Below are positions 50,266 through 59,246 of a stretch of DNA of 64,000 bases, in pieces. The DNA comes from JBQSUQ01 sp052384575 (GTDB lineage Bacteria > Pseudomonadota > Gammaproteobacteria > Enterobacterales > Pasteurellaceae): NCBI GenBank assembly GCA_052384575.1, contig JBQSUQ010000015.1; one strand, written 5' to 3'. The translations under genes were made by a program, and so were the position numbers. Under the pieces are notes generated by a model. That model was given only the letters and a program-made list of their open reading frames with translations. It was not told the origin of the DNA and did no database searches. Position 1 is the stretch's first letter. Each line of letters starts with the position of its first letter.

Positions 50266-51153
50266 ATGCTGAATTTACTTCAAAAATACTACGACTACTT
50301 GCGTATCGAACGGCAACTCAGCCCTCATACGCTGACAAATTACCAGCGACAATTATCTGCTGTTGTTGAACTCTTGCAACAGCAAGGCGTGCATGATTGG
50401 AAACAAATTAGTCCAAGCATGGTACGTTTTGTGCTAGCGAGCAGCAAAAAAGCAGGCCTAAATGAAAAAAGCCTCGCATTACGTCTCTCTGCCCTACGTC
50501 AATTTCTGCATTATTTAGTGGTTCAAGGTGAACTCAAAGTCAATCCAGCAGTGGGCATTTCTGCGCCTAAACAGGGTAAACATTTGCCGAAAAATATGGA
50601 TCAGGAACAAGTCAGCAAGCTACTCAATAATCAGAGCCAAGAGCCCATCGATATTCGAGATCGTGCCATGTTAGAGCTGATGTATAGTTCAGGATTACGT
50701 TTATCAGAACTACAAGGGCTGAGTTTGAATAGCCTAAATATGCGCACAAAAGAAGTTAGAGTGTTAGGGAAAGGTAATAAAGAACGTATTTTGCCTTTTG
50801 GCCATCACGCCCATCATGCCTTACAAGATTGGTTAAAAGTGCGGTTATTATTTAACCCAAAAGATGAGGCATTATTTGTAAGTTCCTTGGGGAATCGTAT
50901 GTCTCACCGATCTATCCAAAAACGCATGGAAACATGGGGAATTCGCCAAGGTTTAAATGCGCATTTAAATCCACATAAATTACGTCATTCTTTTGCAACC
51001 CATATGTTAGAAGCCAGCTCTGATCTACGGGCTGTGCAAGAATTATTGGGGCATAGCAATCTTTCCACCACGCAGATATATACGCATTTAAATTTTCAAC
51101 ATTTGGCGGAAGTATATGATGCAGCGCATCCAAGAGCCAAACGTAAAAAATAG
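50266..51153 (+). CDS. xerC: Site-specific tyrosine recombinase XerC
   Basis: Resolves chromosome dimers at dif together with XerD. The 295 residues have the SAM-like N-terminal core-binding domain (about 1-90; LRIERQLSPHTLTNYQRQL). The catalytic domain shows SGLRLSEL (first Arg), LGKGNKERILPFG (Lys), HKLRHSFATHML (His-x-x-Arg), LGHSNLSTTQIYTH (His and nucleophile Tyr). The ribosome binding site is poor, suggesting coupling to upstream translation. The dapF-DUF484-xerC-yigB order separates it from a mobile-element integrase. Confidence 0.95.
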   Translation: MLNLLQKYYDYLRIERQLSPHTLTNYQRQLSAVVELLQQQGVHDWKQISPSMVRFVLASSKKAGLNEKSLALRLSALRQFLHYLVVQGELKVNPAVGISAPKQGKHLPKNMDQEQVSKLLNNQSQEPIDIRDRAMLELMYSSGLRLSELQGLSLNSLNMRTKEVRVLGKGNKERILPFGHHAHHALQDWLKVRLLFNPKDEALFVSSLGNRMSHRSIQKRMETWGIRQGLNAHLNPHKLRHSFATHMLEASSDLRAVQELLGHSNLSTTQIYTHLNFQHLAEVYDAAHPRAKRKK

Positions 51154-51162
51154 AGAAAATAC

Positions 51163-51861
51163 ATGAAATTTCACCGCACTTTACAGCCTTTTAAACTTCT
51201 AAGTTTCGATTTGGATGACACCCTATATGATAACCGAGAAGTCATAAACCTCGCAGAACAGCAATTTTTATCCTGCTTACAGAAAACAAGTCAATGCAAT
51301 ATTCAACCTGAGCAATGGCAAGCTTATAAACAACAAGTTCAGCAGCAAGATCCGATTTTTTGTGAAGATGTGGTGGCTTGGCGTATTCGTACAATTGAGC
51401 AATATTTACAAGATCAAGGTAAAAATGCACTACAAATTCAACAAATTAGTCAAATCGTTATGCAGGAATTTGTGTTGTGGCGACATAAAATTGAAGTACC
51501 ATCTTCAACGATAACTGTATTAAATCAGCTCAAATCGCATTTTCCTTTAGTCGCAATTACTAATGGAAATGTAGATCCTATGAGAATTGGCTTAAATCAG
51601 TTTGAGTTAATATTACGAGGTGGAGAGCAAGGCAGAGCAAAACCGCATTGTGATTTATTTCATCAAGTCGCTAAGCAATATCAGGTTTCGTCCCAACAAA
51701 TTTTGCATATTGGCGATCATCTGATTACGGATGTAGAAGGTGCTATTCAAGCGGGCTGTCAGTCAGTATGGTTCAATTGTTTTAATGACAAGCTACCTCA
51801 ATCCGCAACCCATCCTACATTAGAAATTCATCATATAGATGAGTTACTTCAGCTCATTTAA
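51163..51861 (+). CDS. yigB: HAD-family phosphatase YigB (FMN phosphatase type)
   Basis: Haloacid-dehalogenase hydrolase related to E. coli YigB, which dephosphorylates FMN and other small phosphates. In 232 residues motif I is LSFDLDDTLYDN (15-26), motif II is VAITNGN, and motif III with motif IV is GRAKPHCDLFHQVAK then LHIGDHLITDVEGAIQAG. An uptake signal at the very N-terminus encodes MKFHRTLQPF. It starts 9 bp after xerC and ends the operon before a bidirectional terminator. Confidence 0.9.
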   Translation: MKFHRTLQPFKLLSFDLDDTLYDNREVINLAEQQFLSCLQKTSQCNIQPEQWQAYKQQVQQQDPIFCEDVVAWRIRTIEQYLQDQGKNALQIQQISQIVMQEFVLWRHKIEVPSSTITVLNQLKSHFPLVAITNGNVDPMRIGLNQFELILRGGEQGRAKPHCDLFHQVAKQYQVSSQQILHIGDHLITDVEGAIQAGCQSVWFNCFNDKLPQSATHPTLEIHHIDELLQLI

Positions 51862-51902
51862 AACTCAGTAAAATTTCACCGCACTTTAAGTCAAATAGTA
51901 AA

Positions 51903-51930
51903 AAAGCCAATCAAAGATTGGCTTTTATGT
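51903..51930. terminator. Bidirectional terminator between yigB and cysK
   Basis: AAAAGCCAATC (51903-51913) and GATTGGCTTTT (51917-51927) form a perfect 11-bp stem with a 3-base loop between convergent genes. Confidence 0.9.
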
Positions 51931-51936
51931 GTGTGA

Positions 51937-52887
51937 TTAAGGTTCAATCCCTTCAAACAGGGCGGTACTTAAATAACGCTCTGAAGCAGAAGGTAAAATC
52001 GCAACAATTAATTTATCCTTAAATTCAGGTAATTTTGCAATACGATCTGCTGCAGCTACTGCGGCACCCGATGAAATACCGCCTAAAATACCTTCCTCTG
52101 CCATAAGTCGTTTGGCAGTAGCAATTGCCGTTTCACTATCTACTTTTTCCACTCGGTCAATTAAGCTTAAATCTAAATTTTTAGGAATAAATCCGGCTCC
52201 AATACCTTGAATTTTATGTGGTGCAGGCTTAATTTCTTCACCATTTAATGTTTGAGTAATAACCGGACTTTCTTCTGGCTCAACAGCAACAGAAATAATT
52301 GCTTTTCCTTGATCCTGTTTTAAGTAACGACTAATCCCTGTGATTGTACCGCCAGTACCCACGCCCGCAACAATAACATCCACTTTTCCTTCCGTATCTT
52401 TCCAAATTTCAGGGCCTGTTGTTTGTTGATGAATTGCTGGGTTTGCTGGATTTTCAAACTGTTTTAACATAATGTAACGATTTGGATCACTCGCGACGAT
52501 TTCCTCAGCCTTAGCAATAGCGCCTTTCATGCCTTTTGCGCCTTCTGTCAATACTAAATTCACACCTAATCCACGTAATAAACGCTTACGCTCAGCACTC
52601 ATAGTTTCAGGCATGGTTAAAATCAGTTTATATCCTCTCGCTGCAGCAACATAGGCTAAAGCAATTCCAGTATTTCCACTTGTCGCATCAACGATTTCTT
52701 TACCCTTTTGTAATAATCCATCTTTTTCCGCTTGCCAAATCATATTGGCGCCGATACGACATTTCACGCTAAAACTTGGGTTACGTCCTTCAATTTTAAC
52801 TACAACATTTCCATTCTGACCAAAATGCTTTAAACGCACTAATGGTGTATTACCGATAGAATAAGCATTATCTGCAAAAATTGTCAT
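51937..52887 (-). CDS. cysK: Cysteine synthase A (O-acetylserine sulfhydrylase)
   Basis: PLP enzyme making cysteine from O-acetylserine and sulfide. The 316 residues have the PLP lysine in NPSFSVKCRIGANMIW (K42 region), TSGNTGIALAYVAA, and the phosphate loop GTGGTITGISRYLK. GISSGAAVAAA is near the end. TAAGGAGATAAC precedes the ATG. It is 110 bp downstream of the perM-like gene on the same strand, probably with its own promoter. Confidence 0.95.
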   Translation of the reverse strand: MTIFADNAYSIGNTPLVRLKHFGQNGNVVVKIEGRNPSFSVKCRIGANMIWQAEKDGLLQKGKEIVDATSGNTGIALAYVAAARGYKLILTMPETMSAERKRLLRGLGVNLVLTEGAKGMKGAIAKAEEIVASDPNRYIMLKQFENPANPAIHQQTTGPEIWKDTEGKVDVIVAGVGTGGTITGISRYLKQDQGKAIISVAVEPEESPVITQTLNGEEIKPAPHKIQGIGAGFIPKNLDLSLIDRVEKVDSETAIATAKRLMAEEGILGGISSGAAVAAADRIAKLPEFKDKLIVAILPSASERYLSTALFEGIEP

Positions 52888-52997
52888 TGTTATCTCCTTA
52901 ACTATGGCTTTTCAATAGCGTTATTTTAAACCTATTTATATTTGTAGTAAAAATAGCCATTTCTTCTATTTTATAACGAAATAGAATTAAAAATTAT

Positions 52998-54050
52998 TTA
53001 TTGGTATTTATTAGGTAATCGATCACTCAATAATACGGCATAGCGTGCTGTACTTGGGCTGGATTCTAGTGCAATTTTTAACGCCATTGTTAATGGAACA
53101 GATAGTAGCATACCCACAGTTCCTAATAACCATCCCCAAAATAAAAGTGAAAGGAAAATCACTAAAGTGGATAATCCTAAACGCTGTCCCATCATTTTAG
53201 GCTCAATCACATTACCAATGATGACATTTATCATAATCACGCCAATAGCCACGCCAAACCCTGTTGGGAAACCGTTTAATAAGAGAGTTTGTATAACAAT
53301 AGGTACTGCGGCAATGACAGATCCAATGTTAGGGATATAGTTAAAAAGAAAACTCAACGTTGCCCACAAAACAGAATATTGCACACCAGCAATTTCTAAT
53401 AGAAGCCAAACTGCGATCCCCGTCATTAAGCTCACTGTGGTTTTAATACCTAAATAACTAATAATACTTTGTAGTACTAAATCAAGATGGCGCTCTTCTT
53501 GTCCTTGTTCTTGCAAATTATGACTAAAGGCGATAGCAAATTTACGTTTTGCGTAAGGTGCTTCTAACAACATAAAGACAACAACTAAAATTAACACAAA
53601 AGCATTGGAAACTACGTTAGAAAAGTTGAGTAATAAGCTGCTGACAAAATTCATAATTGAATTCGGGTCGAAATGTTCTAACACAGCTTCTCGTTTGATT
53701 GTTAAAGGAATATTCCATTTTGCTGCCACTAGCTGAATATCATTGATACGTTGAGTCAATAGCTCTCGATATTGCGGCATAGAATGTGAAAACTCACGCA
53801 CTGAGCTATTAATCAATCCAATTAAAAAGAAAAAGACCAATAAAATCAGCAGAAATAATCCTGTAATAGCCAACCAATGTGGTACTTTTCGGTTAGTCAT
53901 AAATCGAATCAGCGGCGAACAAATAATAGCGATAAATAGAGAAAGTAGAAAAGGCACCACAATCTCTGATGCTAATTTTATCCCTGCAAAAATCACGACC
54001 AAAGCGGCTAATACCACAAGAGCTTGGGTTAAAGAAATTCTTTTTGTCAT
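52998..54050 (-). CDS. AI-2E/PerM-family membrane permease
   Basis: 350 residues, with seven to eight predicted membrane spans and the AI-2E family blocks VPFLLSLFIAIICSPLIRF and FLFNYIPNIGSVIAAVPIV, plus IGNVIEPKMMGQRLGLS. Members transport small molecules (AI-2 or Na+/H+ have been proposed), so no substrate is assigned. I chose the ATG (MTKRISLTQALVV); a GTG three codons upstream lies inside an uptake signal. It follows glnB after 15 bp, at the end of mog-DMT-glnB-perM. Confidence 0.85.
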   Translation of the reverse strand: MTKRISLTQALVVLAALVVIFAGIKLASEIVVPFLLSLFIAIICSPLIRFMTNRKVPHWLAITGLFLLILLVFFFLIGLINSSVREFSHSMPQYRELLTQRINDIQLVAAKWNIPLTIKREAVLEHFDPNSIMNFVSSLLLNFSNVVSNAFVLILVVVFMLLEAPYAKRKFAIAFSHNLQEQGQEERHLDLVLQSIISYLGIKTTVSLMTGIAVWLLLEIAGVQYSVLWATLSFLFNYIPNIGSVIAAVPIVIQTLLLNGFPTGFGVAIGVIMINVIIGNVIEPKMMGQRLGLSTLVIFLSLLFWGWLLGTVGMLLSVPLTMALKIALESSPSTARYAVLLSDRLPNKYQ

Positions 54051-54065
54051 AAAATACACCGCACT

Positions 54066-54404
54066 TTAAATGGCGTCTTCGTTCTCTTCACCTGTACGAA
54101 TACGAATAACTCGCTCCACATCGTAAACAAAAATCTTGCCATCACCAATTTTGCCTGTTTGTGCGGTATCCATAATGGCTTCAATACATTGTTCAACCAA
54201 GTCCGCTGGCACAATTAATTCAATTTTTACTTTAGGAAGGAAATCGACTGCATACTCGGCACCACGATATAATTCCGTATGCCCTTTTTGTCGTCCAAAG
54301 CCTCTCACTTCAGTCACTGTCATACCAGCAATACCAATATCAGACAACGCTTCACGCACATCATCTAATTTAAAAGGTTTAATAATGGCTTCTATTTTTT
54401 TCAT
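54066..54404 (-). CDS. glnB: Nitrogen regulatory protein P-II
   Basis: Trimeric sensor of 2-oxoglutarate, ATP and ADP. It is 112 residues, starting MKKIEAIIKPFKLDDVREAL, with the T-loop RGFGRQKGHTELYRGAEYAVDF that contains the uridylylation tyrosine Y51. The C-terminal TGKIGDGKIFVYDVERVIRIRTGE is canonical. It starts 11 bp after the DMT gene. No glnK-amtB pair is nearby, so GlnB is the better name. Confidence 0.95.
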   Translation of the reverse strand: MKKIEAIIKPFKLDDVREALSDIGIAGMTVTEVRGFGRQKGHTELYRGAEYAVDFLPKVKIELIVPADLVEQCIEAIMDTAQTGKIGDGKIFVYDVERVIRIRTGEENEDAI

Positions 54405-54415
54405 TTTTTATCCTT

Positions 54416-54877
54416 CTAACCAAATAATTTTTTGCCAAAAAAGAAAATTGTTAATCCACAAGCGATAATCACAAAACCAATTAATTGCCAAATATGGGTA
54501 GGCCGCTCTGCCATACCAAGCAAACCAAAATGATCAATAATTGCAGCAGTAATAAGCTGCCCAACAATAATAAAAAACAGCATATTGGTAATACCAATTT
54601 TAGGCGCGAGGAAAATCGTGGTATAAACCACCAATGCACCTAGTGCACCGCCAATAAAACGCCACCAAGGTTGCTTGGGCAAATGTTGCCATGCAATCCC
54701 GAGATCCGCTTTCCATAAACAAATGCTAAATAATACGACCGCCCCAGTAAAGAAAGAAATAAAAGCCGCAACAACAGGTTGTCCCCCCATGGCACCAGCT
54801 AACTGGCTATTAATTGCCGACTGAATTGCCAACGCTGCACCCGCACATAAAGCGATAATGATAAAAGATAAAAACAT
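54416..54877 (-). CDS. DMT-superfamily small membrane protein (DUF606/YdcZ type)
   Basis: The 153 residues form five predicted spans, with the family block AIQSAINSQLAGAMGGQPVVAAFISFFTGAV near the N-terminus and PWWRFIGGALGALVVYTTIFLAPKIG in the middle. Such half-size DMT proteins often act as dimers. The substrate is unknown. It starts 5 bp after mog and precedes glnB by 11 bp, hence one transcript. Confidence 0.85.
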   Translation of the reverse strand: MFLSFIIIALCAGAALAIQSAINSQLAGAMGGQPVVAAFISFFTGAVVLFSICLWKADLGIAWQHLPKQPWWRFIGGALGALVVYTTIFLAPKIGITNMLFFIIVGQLITAAIIDHFGLLGMAERPTHIWQLIGFVIIACGLTIFFFGKKLFG

Positions 54878-54882
54878 AGGGG

Positions 54883-55476
54883 TTATTCTCTTTTTGCTGC
54901 GGCAGGTCTAAAACTTTTTACAACTTCTGGATGTGTATCAATATAAATACCACTGAGTAACTGCAAACAATAAGGTACTGCGGCAAATACACCATCTACG
55001 ATTGCATTTCCTTTTTCATCTTTTACCCCTTCCAATGTTTGTTTAATGGATTTAGGTTGACCGGGTAAATTTAAAATCAAACTTTCATGACGAGTTACTG
55101 CAACTTGACGAGATAAAATCGCGGTTGGTACAAAATGCAAACTCACGCGACGCATTTGTTCGCCAAAACCAGGAAGCTCTCGTTCTGCAATCGCAAGCGT
55201 TGCATCAGGTGTCACATCTCGTTTAGCTGGCCCCGTTCCGCCCGTAGTCAAAATCAGGTGGCATTTATGTTGATCCACCAATTCAATTAAGGTTTGCTCA
55301 ATATGTTTCTGTTCATCAGGAATTAAACGTGTTTCTATTGAAAAAGGCGCAATTAGTGCTTTTTCTAACCAAGCTTGTAATTCAGGAATACCTTGATCCT
55401 GATACACGCCTGCTGAAGCACGATCGGAAACAGAAACTAAACCAATTTTTAAAAAATCATCTAAAAGTGCGGTCAT
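54883..55476 (-). CDS. mog: Molybdopterin adenylyltransferase
   Basis: Adenylates molybdopterin before molybdenum insertion in cofactor synthesis. I chose the ATG with AAGGA behind it (MTALLDDFLKIGLVSVSDRAS), giving 197 residues, close to E. coli Mog (195). MoaB/Mog motifs are LILTTGGTGPAKRDVTPDAT and ILNLPGQPKSIKQTL. The start codon is fused to an uptake signal, so codons 2-4 (Thr-Ala-Leu) are encoded by ACCGCACTT. First gene of mog-DMT-glnB-perM. Confidence 0.94.
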   Translation of the reverse strand: MTALLDDFLKIGLVSVSDRASAGVYQDQGIPELQAWLEKALIAPFSIETRLIPDEQKHIEQTLIELVDQHKCHLILTTGGTGPAKRDVTPDATLAIAERELPGFGEQMRRVSLHFVPTAILSRQVAVTRHESLILNLPGQPKSIKQTLEGVKDEKGNAIVDGVFAAVPYCLQLLSGIYIDTHPEVVKSFRPAAAKRE

Positions 55477-55535
55477 ATTTTTCCTTATTTTATTTAGTGT
55501 TTTCCCACTAAAACTCGGCATTTTTTCACCGCGCT

Positions 55536-57392
55536 TTAGAATGGGAATAATACGGGAATACAGAAAATAGTCGCTAACATTACCAATAAGGTAAAAGGAA
55601 CGCCTATTTTGACAAAATCAGCAAATTTATAGCCACCTGGACCTAATACCATCGTATTCACTGGCGAAGAAATTGGTGTCATAAATGCGGCGGATGAAGC
55701 AATCGCAACCGTCATTGCAAATGGCATTGGGGATAAATGTAACTGTTGTGCCATAGTAATTGCAATAGGTGCCATTAAAATTGCGGTTGCCGTATTGGAA
55801 ATAAAAAGCCCTACCACTGCACACAATAAGAATAAACTAATGAGCATCCAATGTTTACCCATGGTACCGACGGTATGAATCATAAAATCAACTACTAAAG
55901 AAACACCACCCGTTTTTTGTAATGCAATAGAAAATGGCATCATACCGATAATCAAAATGAGACTTGACCAATGAATGCTACTATAAGCACTTTTAGCATC
56001 AATACAACGGAATTTACCAAGCATTAAACAAGCGATTAATGCGGCAATCACATTGGGAACGACTCCACTAACCATTAGAGCAACCATCACTGCAATGGAT
56101 AATATGGCATGTATGGCTTGGCTTCGAGCGGGCACTGCCTTTTCCACTTCGCTAGGATAATTTAATAAGAAAAAGGATTTTGTTCGTTCGCGTAATTGGT
56201 GCAAGAGTTTCCAATCGCCCACAACCAACAACAAGTCGCCCACTTTTAACGCTTCTTCAGCAATAGGTCCTTTGAGTAATTCACCGTTGCGTTTAATACC
56301 AATGATATTCAAACCATAATTGGATCTAAAGTGTAATTCCACCGCACTTTTTCCTACCGCGCTTGCATCAGGGATCGGCGTTATTTCTGCCATACCAATG
56401 GATTTCGTTTGTTCATTAAAACTCTTTTCACGAATTTCCGTAGGTTCTAAATGATGTTGTAAACAAAAGTCTGTGAGATCAAGATCCGGATCACCAATAT
56501 CAATCATAAGGATATCTTTGGCTCTAATCTCTAATTTTCCCAAATACACTGCCATAAACATAGGGCGAAAGCGCTTCCAACGTTCAATTGCTAAAATATT
56601 AAAGCCATAAGTAGAACGCAAATTCAAATCCGCCACGCTACTACCAATAAAATCCGAATCAGCTAAGACAACAAAACGTTTAATTCGATGATTTAATTGA
56701 TAGCTTTCAATTAGATCTTTAATGGAATGGCGATCCGCCAATTGTGTATATTGCTCATCAGCATTTGCAAGCCAACGGCGTGCAATCAACATATACAAAA
56801 TGCCAATGACCAAAACAATTAAACCAATAGGCGTAAAAGAGAAGAAACTAAAACGACCTGCTGATGTACGCACTAATTCCGCATTCACTACTAGGTTTGG
56901 CGCTGTCGCAATTAATGTCATCATACCACTAATTAAACCTGCAACACTGAGTGGCATCATTAAACGCTTAGGTGAAATATTCATTTGCTGACAAATTACT
57001 AACACCACAGGAATGAAAATAGCCACAACGCCCGTAGAACTCATAAATGAACCTAAGCCAGCGACCGCTAACATCAGCAAAATAAGCACTCGCGTTTCAC
57101 TATTTTTTGCCGCTTTCATTAGCCATTCGCTCACTTGATAAGCCACGCCAGTCCGGACAAGTGCTTCTCCTACAATAAAAAGTAGTGCGATCAAAATGAT
57201 ATTGGGATCACTAAATCCCGCAAATACTTCTTGTACACTGAGAATCCCTGTTAAACAAAAAGCTAACATCACTAATAACGCAATGACATCCATGCGTAAT
57301 TTGTTTTGAATAAACAAAAAAACGGCGATAACAAGCAATCCCACCGTCCATAACAGCGGGGATTGAAATTCAAGCATCGTCAGTTTATCCAT
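55536..57392 (-). CDS. SLC13/CitT-type transporter with central TrkA-C (RCK_C) domains
   Basis: Inner-membrane carrier. I chose the ATG 9 bases after GAGGAGAATTCACCA (MDKLTMLEFQ), giving 618 residues; the upstream in-frame ATG touching the rnhB stop lacks a site. Four to six N-terminal spans precede two cytosolic RCK_C domains (about 205-285 and 295-380; the second begins near ITPIPDASAVGKSAVELHF). Then come C-terminal spans with SNTATAILMAPIAITMA and TPISSPVNTMVLGPGGYKF. The layout resembles E. coli YfbS. RCK_C domains suggest ligand gating. The substrate is unknown (dicarboxylate, sulfate or similar). Confidence 0.85.
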   Translation of the reverse strand: MDKLTMLEFQSPLLWTVGLLVIAVFLFIQNKLRMDVIALLVMLAFCLTGILSVQEVFAGFSDPNIILIALLFIVGEALVRTGVAYQVSEWLMKAAKNSETRVLILLMLAVAGLGSFMSSTGVVAIFIPVVLVICQQMNISPKRLMMPLSVAGLISGMMTLIATAPNLVVNAELVRTSAGRFSFFSFTPIGLIVLVIGILYMLIARRWLANADEQYTQLADRHSIKDLIESYQLNHRIKRFVVLADSDFIGSSVADLNLRSTYGFNILAIERWKRFRPMFMAVYLGKLEIRAKDILMIDIGDPDLDLTDFCLQHHLEPTEIREKSFNEQTKSIGMAEITPIPDASAVGKSAVELHFRSNYGLNIIGIKRNGELLKGPIAEEALKVGDLLLVVGDWKLLHQLRERTKSFFLLNYPSEVEKAVPARSQAIHAILSIAVMVALMVSGVVPNVIAALIACLMLGKFRCIDAKSAYSSIHWSSLILIIGMMPFSIALQKTGGVSLVVDFMIHTVGTMGKHWMLISLFLLCAVVGLFISNTATAILMAPIAITMAQQLHLSPMPFAMTVAIASSAAFMTPISSPVNTMVLGPGGYKFADFVKIGVPFTLLVMLATIFCIPVLFPF

Positions 57393-57419
57393 TGGTGAAT
57401 TCTCCTCATTCAAGTCCAT

Positions 57420-58010
57420 TTATCTATTAGTTAATAGTTTTTTAACCGGAGCAAAACTGCGGCGATGTTGGGGCAAAGGTCCAAATTGTGCTAATTTTTC
57501 TAAATGCAGTTTAGTTGGATAACCTTTATGCTGTGCAAATGCATATTCAGGATGTAACAGATCTAATTCCGCCATTTCTTGATCGCGAGCAACCTTCGCT
57601 AAAATCGATGCGGCACTAATTTCAGCTACTAAACTATCCCCTTTCACAACAGCCTGGGCAGGCATAGCTAAATCAGGAATGCGATTGCCATCCACCAGCA
57701 CAAAGTGCGGTTGAATTTTCAGATTTTTTACAGCTCGTTGCATCGCTAACATGGTTGCGTACAAAATATTTAATTGATTTATTTCTTCCGGCTCTGCGCG
57801 TCCTAATGCCCAAGCGAGCGCTTTTTGCTTAATTTCTTCCGCTAATAACAAACGTTTCTTTTCAGATAATTTTTTACTATCCGCTAACCCTTGGATAGGA
57901 TTGTTTGGATCTAAAATGACTGCTGCAGTTACGACCGCGCCCACTAAAGGTCCACGCCCCACTTCATCAACGCCAGCAATCAAATCTACATCTGGATAAA
58001 TAAATGCCAT
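57420..58010 (-). CDS. rnhB: Ribonuclease HII
   Basis: Removes ribonucleotides from DNA and RNA primers. I chose the ATG giving MAFIYPDVDLIAGVDEVGRG, 196 residues, 7 bp after the lpxB stop; an upstream ATG overlaps lpxB without better signals. The active-site acids are visible in GVDEVGRGPLVG, LADSKKLSEKKR and FVLVDGNR. The C-terminal HKGYPTKLHLEKLAQFGPLPQHRRSF is typical. Last gene of the lpx cluster. Confidence 0.94.
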   Translation of the reverse strand: MAFIYPDVDLIAGVDEVGRGPLVGAVVTAAVILDPNNPIQGLADSKKLSEKKRLLLAEEIKQKALAWALGRAEPEEINQLNILYATMLAMQRAVKNLKIQPHFVLVDGNRIPDLAMPAQAVVKGDSLVAEISAASILAKVARDQEMAELDLLHPEYAFAQHKGYPTKLHLEKLAQFGPLPQHRRSFAPVKKLLTNR

Positions 58011-58017
58011 TGTTCTA

Positions 58018-59181
58018 TTATCTCGTTTCAAGTAACTCAATCACTGCTTCAGCCGCTTGTTTATCTGCATCGCATTGAATTTGCTTGTGTAAATCCATAA
58101 AGCGTTGAATTAAAACATAACGATTTTGCACCGCACTTTCCGTTTGTTCTAAATACAAACTCAATTTCTCAGCCAGTTTCTCCGCTGTGCAATCTTGCTG
58201 AATCATTTCTGGCACCAGCATTTCATTGGCTAATAAATTAGGCAAAGCAATATAATCCGTTTTCACCAAGCGTTTGGCAAGGAAATAAGTGGTGCTTTTC
58301 ATTCGATAACCCACTACCATTGGTGATTTGCAGAGCATACATTCTAATGCGGCAGTTCCGGAAGCTAATAAAGTGGCTTCTGCTGCAATCATCGCTTGTC
58401 TAGCTTGACCATCTAATAAGATCATTTCTAATTCAGGGGCAACCTGCGCTTTGATTTGCTCAAATTGCTCTCGGCGTTTGCGGTTAATTAAAGGCAACAA
58501 AAATTGCACATCAGGGAATTGTTGTTTAAGTTTTTGTGCTGTTTGTAAAAAAGGTTCCGCTAAGAATTCCACTTCTGAACCTCGGCTACCAACTAGAATC
58601 GCTACATAGCGTTGGTTCGGATCAATATTAAGTAATTGACAGGCTTCTGAACGATTTGGTTTTAAGGCAATTTGATCCGCCATGGTATGCCCAATAAAAC
58701 GGCAAGGCACATTAAAACGATCATAAAAGGCTTTCTCAAAAGGTAAAAATGCTAAAACCAAATCCACTGCATTGGCAATTTGATGAATACGATTTTGCCG
58801 CCAAGCCCAAACAGAAGGGCTGACATAATGAATGGTTTTGATACCCTGTGCTTTAAGCTTTTCTTCTACATACAAATTAAATTCTGGCGAATCAATACCA
58901 ATAAAAATATCTGGTTTTAGCGCCAATAACTGCTGAACCGTATTTTTACGAATTCGCAATAAACGAGGTAAATGCTTCACAATTTCGGCTAACCCCATTA
59001 CCGCAATTTCTTCCATATCCACTAAGGTTTCGCAGCCTTCAGCAATCATTCTATCCCCTGCAATGCCAACAAAACGAGCATTTGGATAACGAATTTTCAA
59101 ACTGCGGATAAGACCAGCGCCTAAAATATCACCGGAAACTTCCCCTGCTACAATTGCAATAGTTGGATTATTTTGTTCCAT
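58018..59181 (-). CDS. lpxB: Lipid-A-disaccharide synthase
   Basis: Glycosyltransferase (GT19) that joins UDP-diacylglucosamine and lipid X to form the lipid A disaccharide. I chose the ATG with AAGGATTGTGAA before it (MEQNNPTIAIVAGEVSGD), 387 residues. Family motifs are VAGEVSGDILGAGLI, GIDSPEFNLYVEEKLK, YVSPSVWAWRQNRIHQI, and LASGTAALECMLCKSPMVVGY. It is separated from lpxA by a 65-bp gap with a USS hairpin. Confidence 0.95.
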   Translation of the reverse strand: MEQNNPTIAIVAGEVSGDILGAGLIRSLKIRYPNARFVGIAGDRMIAEGCETLVDMEEIAVMGLAEIVKHLPRLLRIRKNTVQQLLALKPDIFIGIDSPEFNLYVEEKLKAQGIKTIHYVSPSVWAWRQNRIHQIANAVDLVLAFLPFEKAFYDRFNVPCRFIGHTMADQIALKPNRSEACQLLNIDPNQRYVAILVGSRGSEVEFLAEPFLQTAQKLKQQFPDVQFLLPLINRKRREQFEQIKAQVAPELEMILLDGQARQAMIAAEATLLASGTAALECMLCKSPMVVGYRMKSTTYFLAKRLVKTDYIALPNLLANEMLVPEMIQQDCTAEKLAEKLSLYLEQTESAVQNRYVLIQRFMDLHKQIQCDADKQAAEAVIELLETR

Positions 59182-59204
59182 TTCACAATCCTTAATGAAA
59201 AATA

Positions 59205-59232
59205 ACCGCACTTAAAAAGTGCGGTCTATTTT
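59205..59232 (-). terminator. USS hairpin between lpxA and lpxB
   Basis: ACCGCACTT (59205-59213) and AAGTGCGGT (59217-59225) are two exact facing uptake signals, giving a stem with a short loop. On the minus strand TATTTTTC follows, so it has terminator form inside the lpx operon. Confidence 0.65.
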
Positions 59233-59246
59233 TAGTGAGTTTTTAA

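Noticed and set aside
50266..51153. Mobile-element integrase
   Set aside because: The tyrosine recombinase lies in the conserved dapF-DUF484-xerC-yigB order and has XerC features, so it is a housekeeping gene.
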